8,145 bases of DNA from Sulfurovum sp. (GTDB lineage: Bacteria; Campylobacterota; Campylobacteria; Campylobacterales; Sulfurovaceae): positions 1 to 8,145 of the forward strand of contig JALSSQ010000277.1 of NCBI GenBank assembly GCA_026984165.1, in the 5' to 3' direction. The stretch's first letter is position 1. Every line of letters starts with the position of its first letter. Positions 1-6,456 of the stretch are shown here, one piece after another. A program made the position numbers and the translations under genes. Under the pieces are notes generated by a model. The model was given only the letters and a program-made list of their open reading frames with translations. It searched no databases and was not told the DNA's origin.

Positions 1-414
1 CACAATAAATTTTTACTCTTTCCCCTACTCCTGAGCACACTGCTCAGCGCCAACACTGCACTCTCCCAACTCTCTGGTGCATGGCATATGCGTGTGCTTG
101 ATGGTATGGAAGTGCGCAAAGCACGTGCCATTTTAGACTTTGATGCAAAGAAAATGCGTGTAGATGGTTTTGACAGCTGCAACCGTATCTCTGGCATACT
201 CACACAAAATCCTCAAACACAACAACTAAGCACCAAACTACGCACAACACGCATGGCGTGTCGAGGCAAGATGCAAGCATGGGTAAGCAAGCGTCTGCAT
301 GAGACTATGTCTGAGGGTTTTAGTATTAAAAAAGAGAAAAAATATGGTGTAGAAGGCATCACCCTAAAAAGTGCAAAACATGAACTGTTTTTTAAGAGAA
401 TGGGGAAAGATTAA
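1..414 (+). CDS. Secreted META/HslJ-domain protein, 5'-truncated by the window edge
   Basis: The reading frame is open from base 1, so the gene starts outside the window and 137 residues are visible. The first visible residues (about 3-22) form a hydrophobic, signal-peptide-like stretch, so the real start is probably only a few codons upstream. The Met at base 88 lies inside the mature protein and is not the start. The rest fits one META (DUF306/HslJ) domain: an opening GAW followed by LDG, a strand AILDFD, the core motif GFDSCNRISG with Cys at visible residue 60, the motif TTRMAC with Cys at 87, and a C-terminal LKSAKHELFFKR strand. The two conserved cysteines are in the places where family members have them. 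META proteins are exported or surface-associated. HslJ is linked to novobiocin resistance and heat shock in E. coli, but the biochemical role is unknown. The gene converges on murF. Confidence 0.85.
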   Translation, partial: HNKFLLFPLLLSTLLSANTALSQLSGAWHMRVLDGMEVRKARAILDFDAKKMRVDGFDSCNRISGILTQNPQTQQLSTKLRTTRMACRGKMQAWVSKRLHETMSEGFSIKKEKKYGVEGITLKSAKHELFFKRMGKD

Positions 415-520
415 GAGAATGAGAAATGAGAAATTTTAATATCAATCACTTTATATTTCATACAGTTTGAAGTCGCGGTAGTGGTTGCGTTTTTTACCCT
501 CAAGGGGCATCTCATCTTTT

Positions 521-571
521 TTGGTTACTTTTTTCTCTTTTGCCGCAGTGCAAAAAAGAAAAAAGTGACAA
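521..571. repeat. Long imperfect inverted repeat between convergent genes
   Basis: The left arm at 521-543 (beginning TTGGTTACTTTTTTC) pairs with the right arm at 550-571 (ending AAAAAAGTGACAA). There is one unpaired base, one G-U-type pair and one mismatch, around a six-base loop. It lies between the META gene and murF, which point at each other, so a transcript from either side would form an A/T-rich hairpin and could end here. The arms closely resemble a GTTACTTTT...AAAAGTAAC type of intergenic palindrome that I know from many unrelated genomes, so it may be a dispersed repeat as well as a terminator. The rest of the gap (415-610) holds no gene that I can support. Confidence 0.6.
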
Positions 572-610
572 AGAGAAACATGAACTGAGTTTATATAAAA
601 TAAAAGTTAA

Positions 611-2068
611 TTAAACAAATGATGGTGCATCATTGGCAAAGAGTATCAAATCTCCAACTTGCGTCTGCTCCACAAGCATTGATTCCATCTCACCCTTAGT
701 CGCCAATTTCACCAACTTTGCAGCATCAACATATTGTCTAAAAATAGCATAGTTCAAGTCACCAGTGACCACCACCACATCAAAAACTTCATTGGCTCTT
801 TGTGCCACTTGCACATTTAAATCATCATCAACTTCCACAAGCCCAGGAGTGACGACTACTTTTCTGCCTTCATAGGTCGTAGCCAAATCAAACGATGCCA
901 TCATGCCGTCTATGTTTCCATTAAATGAGTCATCAAGTATGACTTTACCACCTGCATCTATGCGTTGGAGTCTGTGCTCTACTGGTTGGAGTGTAGAGAG
1001 TTGTTTTTGTATCTGTTCGTCACTTAGTCCAAGCTCTTTGGCTACAAGCACCGCAGCAGCCAAATTCATGGCGTTAAATGCCCCCAAAATGCTTGCAGAG
1101 TAACGTACACCATTGAGCGTAAAGCTTGTACTTTCCAACGTGGCTTCTACATCTTCTATGATGTACTTAGGTGCAGGTACATTTGCACGTATGTCCAAGT
1201 TTGATTTCTCTCCAAAAGTATGCACATTTGCTTCAGGTTTAACCATAGCACTCTCATGTATCCATGCTGTTTTGAGTCGATCGGTTTTGAGTATCTCCAT
1301 TTTGGTGTTACGGATGTTTTCCATCGTTCTGAAATACTCTATATGTGCAGGGCCTATCTTGCCTACTACCACATAGTGAGGGTTCACAAAGGTACTTATC
1401 TCTGCGATGTCACCCTCACCTCTGGCACCCATCTCTACTACATAGACTTCTGTATCATCTAGCAAATCATTGTTGATATCTATCATCACCCCGCCCAAAG
1501 TGTTTACAGAACGTGGTGTGGCGTAGGTCTTGTACTTGGCTTTGAGTAAATGTTCTACATAGTTTTTGATGCTTGTTTTTCCGTAACTCGCCGTAATACC
1601 TACCACTTTTAAGCCATCCATTGAGGCAATTTTTTTCTCCGCTTTGACTTTAAATCCGTTAAATAACATTTTTTCTATAAAGACAGAGATGAAGTATGCC
1701 AAAAAGAGAGGTATCACCACAGCAAAATGTTTGAAGACTACAGCGATAAAAATGGCAAAGAGTAACATCGCAGCAAAGAAACGTTTGACACGTCCTGTAA
1801 ATACCAATGGCTTATCAAGTCCTTTGTACCACTGATACAATGCACCCAAATAAGCAATCACCACCACAAAACCATAGTCACTTACACGATTTACCAGCAT
1901 ATAGAGTGCAAATGGTACCAAAAAGTAGGCAAAGTGCCACCATGTTTTCGTATGGTGAAAGAGTACACGATTGAGCTTGTAGCTATACCATTGTAAGTTG
2001 GTAATAAAGTAGTATCCCATCGCTAAGATGAAAAGTGCGTAGGCTATGGCATTGAGTATTGCTAACAT
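611..2068 (-). CDS. murF: UDP-N-acetylmuramoyl-tripeptide--D-alanyl-D-alanine ligase (MurF) with N-terminal membrane region
   Basis: MurF adds the D-Ala-D-Ala dipeptide to UDP-MurNAc-tripeptide using ATP, the last cytoplasmic step of peptidoglycan precursor synthesis. The 485 residues divide into a membrane region (about 1-135, hydrophobic segments near 4-22, 44-60, 65-80 and 97-135) and a Mur ligase core. The core shows the P-loop GITASYGKTS (157-166, Lys164), EMGARGEGD (212-220), EHRLQR (364-369) and DDSFNGN (379-385), a variant of the usual DDSYNANP. E. coli MurF is about 450 residues and lacks the membrane region, while this extended form is typical of Campylobacterota. The start ATG overlaps the end of the upstream hydrolase by 7 bases, which suggests translational coupling. 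The gene is the last of the minus-strand operon. I am sure of the family and fairly sure of the substrate. Confidence 0.95.
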   Translation of the reverse strand: MLAILNAIAYALFILAMGYYFITNLQWYSYKLNRVLFHHTKTWWHFAYFLVPFALYMLVNRVSDYGFVVVIAYLGALYQWYKGLDKPLVFTGRVKRFFAAMLLFAIFIAVVFKHFAVVIPLFLAYFISVFIEKMLFNGFKVKAEKKIASMDGLKVVGITASYGKTSIKNYVEHLLKAKYKTYATPRSVNTLGGVMIDINNDLLDDTEVYVVEMGARGEGDIAEISTFVNPHYVVVGKIGPAHIEYFRTMENIRNTKMEILKTDRLKTAWIHESAMVKPEANVHTFGEKSNLDIRANVPAPKYIIEDVEATLESTSFTLNGVRYSASILGAFNAMNLAAAVLVAKELGLSDEQIQKQLSTLQPVEHRLQRIDAGGKVILDDSFNGNIDGMMASFDLATTYEGRKVVVTPGLVEVDDDLNVQVAQRANEVFDVVVVTGDLNYAIFRQYVDAAKLVKLATKGEMESMLVEQTQVGDLILFANDAPSFV

Positions 2069-2793
2069 TCATGCTCCTCACATTGTGCTGTAATGGTTTG
2101 TGCTATAAAATCTTTGTGTTGCAAAAAGAAAAAATGATCACCCTCTAGTGGGTAAAACTGACTGTTGGCTATCAGCCCTGCTATCTTCTCACCTGTATAG
2201 AGTGGTGTTGCGGTGTCCTCTTTACCCCAAAAACAAAGGGCTTTAGACTTCGACTTGGCAAAAAAGTCTTCAAAATCTTCATCAACCACATTTTTAAAGG
2301 TCTCGTACATCTCATGACTCATGTTTTCGACATCTTTACTCTTAAACATGTCACGTATAAAGGTCATACCAAGTGGCTTCAAAAACTTTACCGTGGCGAT
2401 TTTGAGTTTCACAGACCACGGTTTTTCAGTTACCACGCCTGCACTGGAAAGCAGCACTAAACAAGGTGTGTTAAGCAATGTAGAGACTTTCCCACCAAAT
2501 GAGTGTCCCATCGCTATGGTTGGGGTAACCCCCAGTGCCTCCAAAAAAAGCTGGACAATATGCCCATAATCTTCTGTAGTCAGTACCATATCATTGTTAG
2601 ACTTGCCAAAACCGGGCATATCAAGGTAGATGTGTTTGTACTGTGGAAGTGTTTTGCCAAAGGCTTGTTTCATTATCTCTTTATTGCTTCCCCAACCATG
2701 TAGTACGAGGAGTACTTTTTCTTGTGTGGGATTGACTAACTCATAAGAGAGTGTAAATGTTTGTGCTTTGTAAGTAATTTCTTTTAATGCCAT
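2062..2793 (-). CDS. Alpha/beta hydrolase, murF-linked
   Basis: This is a 243-residue single-domain alpha/beta-hydrolase with no signal peptide, so it is expected in the cytoplasm. Visible parts are the oxyanion-hole motif LHGWGS (31-36), the DMPGFGKS turn (58-65), the nucleophile elbow GHSFGG (96-101, Ser98), an acid candidate Asp193 in GKEDTATP and the catalytic His220 in GDHFFF, so the triad looks complete. The substrate is not readable from sequence. A small hydrolase directly before murF is a conserved arrangement in Campylobacter and relatives, where ddl usually stands further upstream. This context hints at a role in cell-wall precursor metabolism, but that is inference. It follows the L,D-transpeptidase gene after 13 bases, with only a weak ribosome-binding site, and its stop lies inside the murF start region. 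Confidence 0.9.
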   Translation of the reverse strand: MALKEITYKAQTFTLSYELVNPTQEKVLLVLHGWGSNKEIMKQAFGKTLPQYKHIYLDMPGFGKSNNDMVLTTEDYGHIVQLFLEALGVTPTIAMGHSFGGKVSTLLNTPCLVLLSSAGVVTEKPWSVKLKIATVKFLKPLGMTFIRDMFKSKDVENMSHEMYETFKNVVDEDFEDFFAKSKSKALCFWGKEDTATPLYTGEKIAGLIANSQFYPLEGDHFFFLQHKDFIAQTITAQCEEHEC

Positions 2794-2806
2794 ATCATCG
2801 CTTTAT

Positions 2807-4069
2807 TTAAATTGCAAAATTAAGTCTTTGAGATTTATCAAAACCATACACATCAGGAAAATATTTCACTCTTCCACTTTCATCTACATATACTGTATAA
2901 TATGCTGTATGCACATATAAAGGTTTGTTCAATATTAAATGTTTTGTCTTAAGAGAATCATACCATTTATGTACTGTTTTTAAATTTTTATTACTATAGT
3001 TACTTGCGATGTAATCTAATAATACTTTGGGTTTACTTAAGCGAATACATCCATGGCTAAAACATCTGCGTTTTCTTTTAAAAAGCGATTTTCCCTGTGT
3101 ATCATGCATATATACCGCATGTGAATTAGGAAAAATAAACTTCACACGCCCCAAACCATTTTTAAGTGATGGTACCTGTACAAGTTTATAAGGAATATAT
3201 CCTTTTTCATCTTTGGGATATTTAGACCAATCTACAGATGCAGGATTAACTTTTGGTGATTTTAAATCATATGACTTGTCATGCAACTCCATCCCTTTTG
3301 CTGCAACCCAAGCAGGATTTTTTTTGATTTTATCAATATAAGATCTACGCATTATCGAATCAGGTACATTCCACTGTGGATTGATTTCCACATATTGCAT
3401 ACGTTCAGAAAAAATAGGTGTTTGCATATTTGGTTTCCCCACAATCACTGGAAACTTCAATGCCGTTTTTCCATTTTCTATAACCCTTACGTTAAACTCA
3501 GGTATGTTGATAAGTGCATAGTAATGCCCCAATTGTTCTTTCATTAATTTTGTTCTCTCAATATTGAGCCGAATCTTTTTTAATTCATCTTTTGTTATAT
3601 TTGCATCTGAAGACTTAAAAAGTTTATATTTTTGAATCAATGCCTTAAATTGTGGTGTTTTGGGAATATATGGCTGCAGTATTTGTTCTATAGTCTGCCC
3701 TGCTCTTAATTTCATTTGAATAACAGAAGGTCTCACCTCTTGCAAATAAGTTTCAAAATAAGTATCTATCTTTTCGTCTCTTTTTTTACGTTGTAAAGCT
3801 TTAAATTTTTCAATATCTATACAAGAATTTGCAAGATTATTGGCATAAGCTACCAATAACTTTGTCATCAGTTTAGAATTTTTACTTGATTTCACTTGTT
3901 CATAGAGTGGATTTTGATTACAAATAGACATATATTTGTCTCTTTTCAATATGTTGAGAAATTCTTCTTTTTGTGAATTTTTCCATCCTTCTTTATCTGG
4001 TCCAAATAAATCTCCACATCCTGTTAATACTATAGCAAAAACTATAGCCCATAAAATTTTGTTTTTCAT
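2807..4069 (-). CDS. L,D-transpeptidase of the YcbB/LdtD type, lipoprotein
   Basis: Enzymes of this family make 3-3 peptidoglycan cross-links, or in other branches attach proteins to peptidoglycan, in the periplasm. I place the start at 4069, not the in-frame ATG at 4129. The shorter 420-residue product opens with MKNKILWAIVFAIVLTGC, a lipoprotein signal with lipobox LTGC and acylated Cys18. AGAGGAAA lies just upstream, and the ATG overlaps the oxidoreductase stop as ATGA. An N-terminal helical region (about 30-180) is followed by the YkuD catalytic domain, with HDTQGKSLF (His322) and FSHGCIRL (His339, catalytic Cys341). The spacing and the KSLF..RR.FS.GC pattern match E. coli YcbB/LdtD, but at 420 versus about 615 residues the protein is short and I see no peptidoglycan-binding module. 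A second Cys (336) lies five residues before the catalytic one. The gene is co-transcribed with murF. Confidence 0.92.
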   Translation of the reverse strand: MKNKILWAIVFAIVLTGCGDLFGPDKEGWKNSQKEEFLNILKRDKYMSICNQNPLYEQVKSSKNSKLMTKLLVAYANNLANSCIDIEKFKALQRKKRDEKIDTYFETYLQEVRPSVIQMKLRAGQTIEQILQPYIPKTPQFKALIQKYKLFKSSDANITKDELKKIRLNIERTKLMKEQLGHYYALINIPEFNVRVIENGKTALKFPVIVGKPNMQTPIFSERMQYVEINPQWNVPDSIMRRSYIDKIKKNPAWVAAKGMELHDKSYDLKSPKVNPASVDWSKYPKDEKGYIPYKLVQVPSLKNGLGRVKFIFPNSHAVYMHDTQGKSLFKRKRRCFSHGCIRLSKPKVLLDYIASNYSNKNLKTVHKWYDSLKTKHLILNKPLYVHTAYYTVYVDESGRVKYFPDVYGFDKSQRLNFAI

Positions 4070-5217
4070 ATTTCCTCTATCTTTCCCTTGAGATTTCGAA
4101 AACAAGTATAAGCACTGGAAAACGCCCATTGAAAATTATAACCTCCCAATCTTCCTGTGACATCCAGTACTTCACCTGTAAAATATAATCCTTCTACTTT
4201 TTTACTCATCATTGTCTGTGCATCTACCTCATCTGTAGAGACACCTCCTTTGGTGACTTCTGCTTTTGTATATCCAAAAGTACCTGCAGGAGCAAAAATA
4301 TATTGATGTAACAACTGAAGCTTGTCCAATTCTGCAGAAGTTATTTGATAAAAGGGCTTATCTTCCAATCCTAATTGTACCAAAAATGCCTTAGTAATAC
4401 GTTTTGGCAATGGTAACAGTGAACTAATCTGCTTCTTGGAATTTTGTATATGCTTCCATGAAAAATCAGGAAGAAAATCTATTTTTATCTTCCCTTTTTG
4501 CCAATAGAGTGATGCATCCAAAACAGCTGGACCTGAAATACCTCTATGTGTAAAAAGAAGTGCACCTTCACACACCATATTATCTACAGTAATTTTAACA
4601 TTTGTAGAAACACCAGAAAGTGTTTTAAAGAAAAATTGTTCTGCTTGCACAGTAAAACCTACCAGTGCTGGTGAAGTTTTTACAATACTATGTCCAAAAG
4701 AGACTGCTATATCATAACCTATACTACTTGCACCCAATCTCGAAAAACTCAGCCCTCCTGAAGCTACTACAACATATTTTGCAGATAAACTACGCTTATT
4801 TGTCGTAACTGTAAACAATATATCACGTTTACATACACTGAGTACTTTTTCGTCTAAAAATATTTTTTGCTTTTTTACTTTTTTGGCAAAAATATCAACA
4901 AGCTCCTTTGCTGTATTTTGACAAAAATACTGTGTATCTTTACGCAACACTGGTTTGAGGTTTTGCTCTCTCAACCAATGAAGTAAATCTTCTTGCGTAA
5001 ACATTTTAAGTGAAGGTAAAATGAAACATTTGTCTGCTAAAAAATACTCTGTTCCCATTTTGGCATTGGTAATATTACATTTCCCTCCTCCGGAGACAAG
5101 TATCTTTGCACCTATTTTAGCGTTGGATTCTATGATAGCAGTACTTTTTTTAGGAAGCAGTGAAGCCAGCATCAATGCACTCGCTCCACCACCAATAATA
5201 ATAACATTATGATTCAT
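4066..5217 (-). CDS. HI0933/YhiN-family FAD-dependent oxidoreductase (BaiN-like)
   Basis: This is a 383-residue flavoprotein of the HI0933-like family, close to the usual length of about 400. It opens with an FAD-binding Rossmann motif, IIIGGGASALM (about 6-16), and an acidic Glu30 at the end of the second strand. The family signature GAKILVSGGGKCNITN follows (36-51), and the C-terminal FAD-contact motif is DVTGRLGGYNFQWAFSSA (352-369). There is no signal peptide, so it is cytoplasmic. Members are widespread (YhiN in E. coli, BaiN-type names in bile-acid work), but the general substrate is not known and I do not assign one. It is the first gene of the minus-strand operon, and its stop overlaps the L,D-transpeptidase start by 4 bases. 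No other start codon is available, because an in-frame stop lies just upstream. No Shine-Dalgarno sequence lies at normal distance from the ATG. Confidence 0.92.
   Translation of the reverse strand: MNHNVIIIGGGASALMLASLLPKKSTAIIESNAKIGAKILVSGGGKCNITNAKMGTEYFLADKCFILPSLKMFTQEDLLHWLREQNLKPVLRKDTQYFCQNTAKELVDIFAKKVKKQKIFLDEKVLSVCKRDILFTVTTNKRSLSAKYVVVASGGLSFSRLGASSIGYDIAVSFGHSIVKTSPALVGFTVQAEQFFFKTLSGVSTNVKITVDNMVCEGALLFTHRGISGPAVLDASLYWQKGKIKIDFLPDFSWKHIQNSKKQISSLLPLPKRITKAFLVQLGLEDKPFYQITSAELDKLQLLHQYIFAPAGTFGYTKAEVTKGGVSTDEVDAQTMMSKKVEGLYFTGEVLDVTGRLGGYNFQWAFSSAYTCFRNLKGKIEEI
4071..4078 (-). promoter_or_regulatory. Ribosome-binding site that fixes the L,D-transpeptidase start
   Basis: On the minus strand AGAGGAAA stands directly before the ATG at 4069, with a slightly short spacing. 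It lies inside the last codons of the oxidoreductase gene. Together with the lipoprotein signal that begins at this ATG, it favours 4069 over the upstream in-frame ATG at 4129. Confidence 0.75.
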
Positions 5218-5224
5218 AACGCGT

Positions 5225-5230
5225 ATTATA
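5225..5230 (-). promoter_or_regulatory. -10 box of the minus-strand operon, 7 bases before the start codon
   Basis: On the minus strand a perfect TATAAT is followed by ACGCGTT and then the ATG of the FAD oxidoreductase gene. Transcription from this box would begin at or next to the A of the ATG, giving a leaderless message. No -35 box is recognisable at 17 bases, which is common for housekeeping promoters of Campylobacterota. Confidence 0.55.
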
Positions 5231-5265
5231 TCTGATTACTCCACACATAATGCACACTATGAAAA

Positions 5266-5271
5266 TATAAT
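5266..5271 (+). promoter_or_regulatory. -10 box for the small cytochrome gene
   Basis: A perfect TATAAT lies 32 bases before the ATG at 5304, preceded by an A-rich stretch and with no clear -35 box. It is followed by a good ribosome-binding site (AAAGGA at 5291-5296). It is divergent from the minus-strand box at 5225-5230, so the 86-base gap appears to carry both promoters. Confidence 0.55.
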
Positions 5272-5303
5272 TAGCTATGGGTACTTAAATAAAGGAAATC
5301 ACC

Positions 5304-5657
5304 ATGAGAAAAAAATATACTGTCGCTATTCTTGTTGTAAGCATAAATGCACAAATTTACGCTATGGAAAATTATGATACTGTTGCTTTTCGTACTATTA
5401 CCAAACTATGCAAATCATGTCATGGTACACCTTTTTATATGGCAAAACAGATAGATGATGATGACTGGGACTTTTATTTTAATACACCAGGAAAACTAGA
5501 AAAACTACACAAAGGAAAAACGAAGGCACTGGCAAGCCTCAAAGACCACCGATTTATCCATCGTAAAAAGCGTCTTTTAAAATTCTTTATTAAAAATTCT
5601 AAATTTGCAGGATCAGTGCATGGTTGTGATGCAAACTTCTGTGGAACACACCATTAA
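5304..5657 (+). CDS. Small periplasmic monoheme cytochrome c-like protein
   Basis: A 117-residue product with an N-terminal signal peptide (residues 1-20, likely cleavage after IYA). One c-type heme attachment site, CKSCH, lies at 36-40, so heme would be attached after export to the periplasm. The region after it does not read as a typical class I cytochrome c. It has an acidic DDDDWDFYF patch (51-59), a basic stretch around HRKKR (86-90), and a C-terminal pair of cysteines in CDANFCG (Cys108 and Cys113) before a His-rich end. The axial sixth ligand is not obvious; Met46 and several His residues are candidates. The start is supported by AAAGGA 7 bases upstream and by the signal peptide. I do not recognise the family. 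An electron-transfer or heme-sensing role is inference from the single heme motif alone. Confidence 0.8.
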   Translation: MRKKYTVAILVVSINAQIYAMENYDTVAFRTITKLCKSCHGTPFYMAKQIDDDDWDFYFNTPGKLEKLHKGKTKALASLKDHRFIHRKKRLLKFFIKNSKFAGSVHGCDANFCGTHH

Positions 5658-5668
5658 AAAACTTTTTT

Positions 5669-5686
5669 ATGTTACAATTGTAACAT
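5669..5686. promoter_or_regulatory. Perfect 18-base palindrome over the NlpC/P60 start codon
   Basis: ATGTTACAATTGTAACAT reads the same on both strands with no mismatch and no spacer. Its last two bases are the A and T of the ATG at 5685. Inside it lies TACAAT (5673-5678), a five-of-six match to a -10 box, 6 bases before the ATG. A bound repressor would cover both the promoter and the start. It could also fold in RNA, but with no loop this is less likely than a protein site. Confidence 0.6.
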
Positions 5687-6362
5687 GAAATATTTACTAT
5701 ACTTTTCCCTTTGCTACAGTTCACTTTTTGCGTCCAACCTTTTTACTATTACAGATAGACATGGGAAAATAGTTCAAAGCAAGAACATACAACATACTCA
5801 CAATGACTTTTTATCTCAACAGGCTACAGAGTACTCTTTTCAGGCCATCTATGATGAACTTCATCGTGCTGAAAATCTTGCACGCAGAGCAGAAGCAGCC
5901 AGAAAACATGCCCAACGTATAGCAAGAGCAAAAACAAAAGCAAAAATGCAAGGCAAAATATACCATCTGACAAAAGCAGACAAAAAACAGCTTCTTGAAG
6001 ATGCCAAATACTTCAAAGGTGGAAAATATGTTTGGGGAGGTACCACACCTAAAGGCTTTGATTGTTCAGGTTACGTACAATACCTTTATAAAAAACATCA
6101 TATCAATTTACCAAGAACAGCATGGGCACAGTCTAAAAAAGGTTTAGCAATCAGTAAAAATAATCTCAAAAAAGGAGATTTACTCTTTTTCCTTACCGAT
6201 AAATCACGAGGTATTCCCGTTACACATGTGGGTATTTATATTGGTAATGGCAAATTTATTCATGCGGCGTCCAAAAAAAAAGGAATTGTTATCTCTTCTA
6301 TCACCGCAGGACATTATGCCGATACTTTTGTAGCTGCACGAAGGATACTTTCTCATACATAA
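5685..6362 (+). CDS. Secreted NlpC/P60 peptidoglycan endopeptidase
   Basis: NlpC/P60 enzymes are cysteine peptidases that cut peptide stems of peptidoglycan, usually between D-Glu and the third residue. The 225-residue product has a signal peptide (1-17, SLFA/S), then a strongly basic, Ala/Arg/Lys-rich helix (about 55-90) that may be a coiled coil or cell-wall-binding stalk. The catalytic domain (about 105-222) follows, with YVWGGTTPKGFDCSGY (Cys127), THVGIYIGNGKFIHA (His181, third polar residue His193) and a KKGDLLFF strand. The triad is complete. No SH3 or LysM domain is seen. The ATG is fixed by the signal peptide and the absence of other starts in the short gap behind the cytochrome gene, whose stop is in the same frame 27 bases upstream. 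There is no Shine-Dalgarno sequence; a palindrome with a possible -10 box sits directly on the start. Confidence 0.93.
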   Translation: MKYLLYFSLCYSSLFASNLFTITDRHGKIVQSKNIQHTHNDFLSQQATEYSFQAIYDELHRAENLARRAEAARKHAQRIARAKTKAKMQGKIYHLTKADKKQLLEDAKYFKGGKYVWGGTTPKGFDCSGYVQYLYKKHHINLPRTAWAQSKKGLAISKNNLKKGDLLFFLTDKSRGIPVTHVGIYIGNGKFIHAASKKKGIVISSITAGHYADTFVAARRILSHT

Positions 6363-6395
6363 AATAGTCTCTAATGCTATCATGTTTATATCTAT

Positions 6396-6429
6396 TGCTA
6401 ACACTCTGCTAACACTTCTTTGGTTAGCA
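6396..6429 (+). promoter_or_regulatory. Tandem 11-base repeats upstream of the diheme lipoprotein gene
   Basis: TGCTAACACTC (6396-6406) is followed immediately by TGCTAACACTT (6407-6417). An inverted copy of the core, GTTAGCA, lies at 6423-6429, and TTAACA follows at 6430-6435. The spacing of one helical turn fits direct-repeat binding by an OmpR/PhoB-family regulator. The inverted copy gives a 7-base stem with a 9-base loop, but no T-run follows, so a terminator is unlikely. A -10 box is not clear here; GATAAA at 6443-6448 is a weak candidate. The ribosome-binding site is AAAGGG at 6446-6451. Confidence 0.55.
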
Positions 6430-6456
6430 TTAACATATTTGTGATAAAGGGAAAAA

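Noticed and set aside
903..1376. Open frames on the plus strand inside murF (903-1103 and 1113-1376).
   Set aside because: They are antisense to strongly conserved MurF motifs and show no signal, domain or ribosome-binding site of their own.
4070..4129. Longer transpeptidase reading frame starting at 4129.
   Set aside because: The extra 20 residues lie inside the oxidoreductase gene, would bury the lipoprotein signal, and the ATG at 4069 has its own ribosome-binding site and lipobox.
5656..5668. AAAAAACTTTTTT as a terminator behind the small cytochrome gene.
   Set aside because: It has only A-T pairs and a one-base loop, so it would not form a stable hairpin.
6407..6429. Hairpin TGCTAAC...GTTAGCA as a terminator for the NlpC/P60 gene.
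   Set aside because: The stem has only 7 pairs and no T-run follows; the shared tandem repeats make a protein-binding site more likely.
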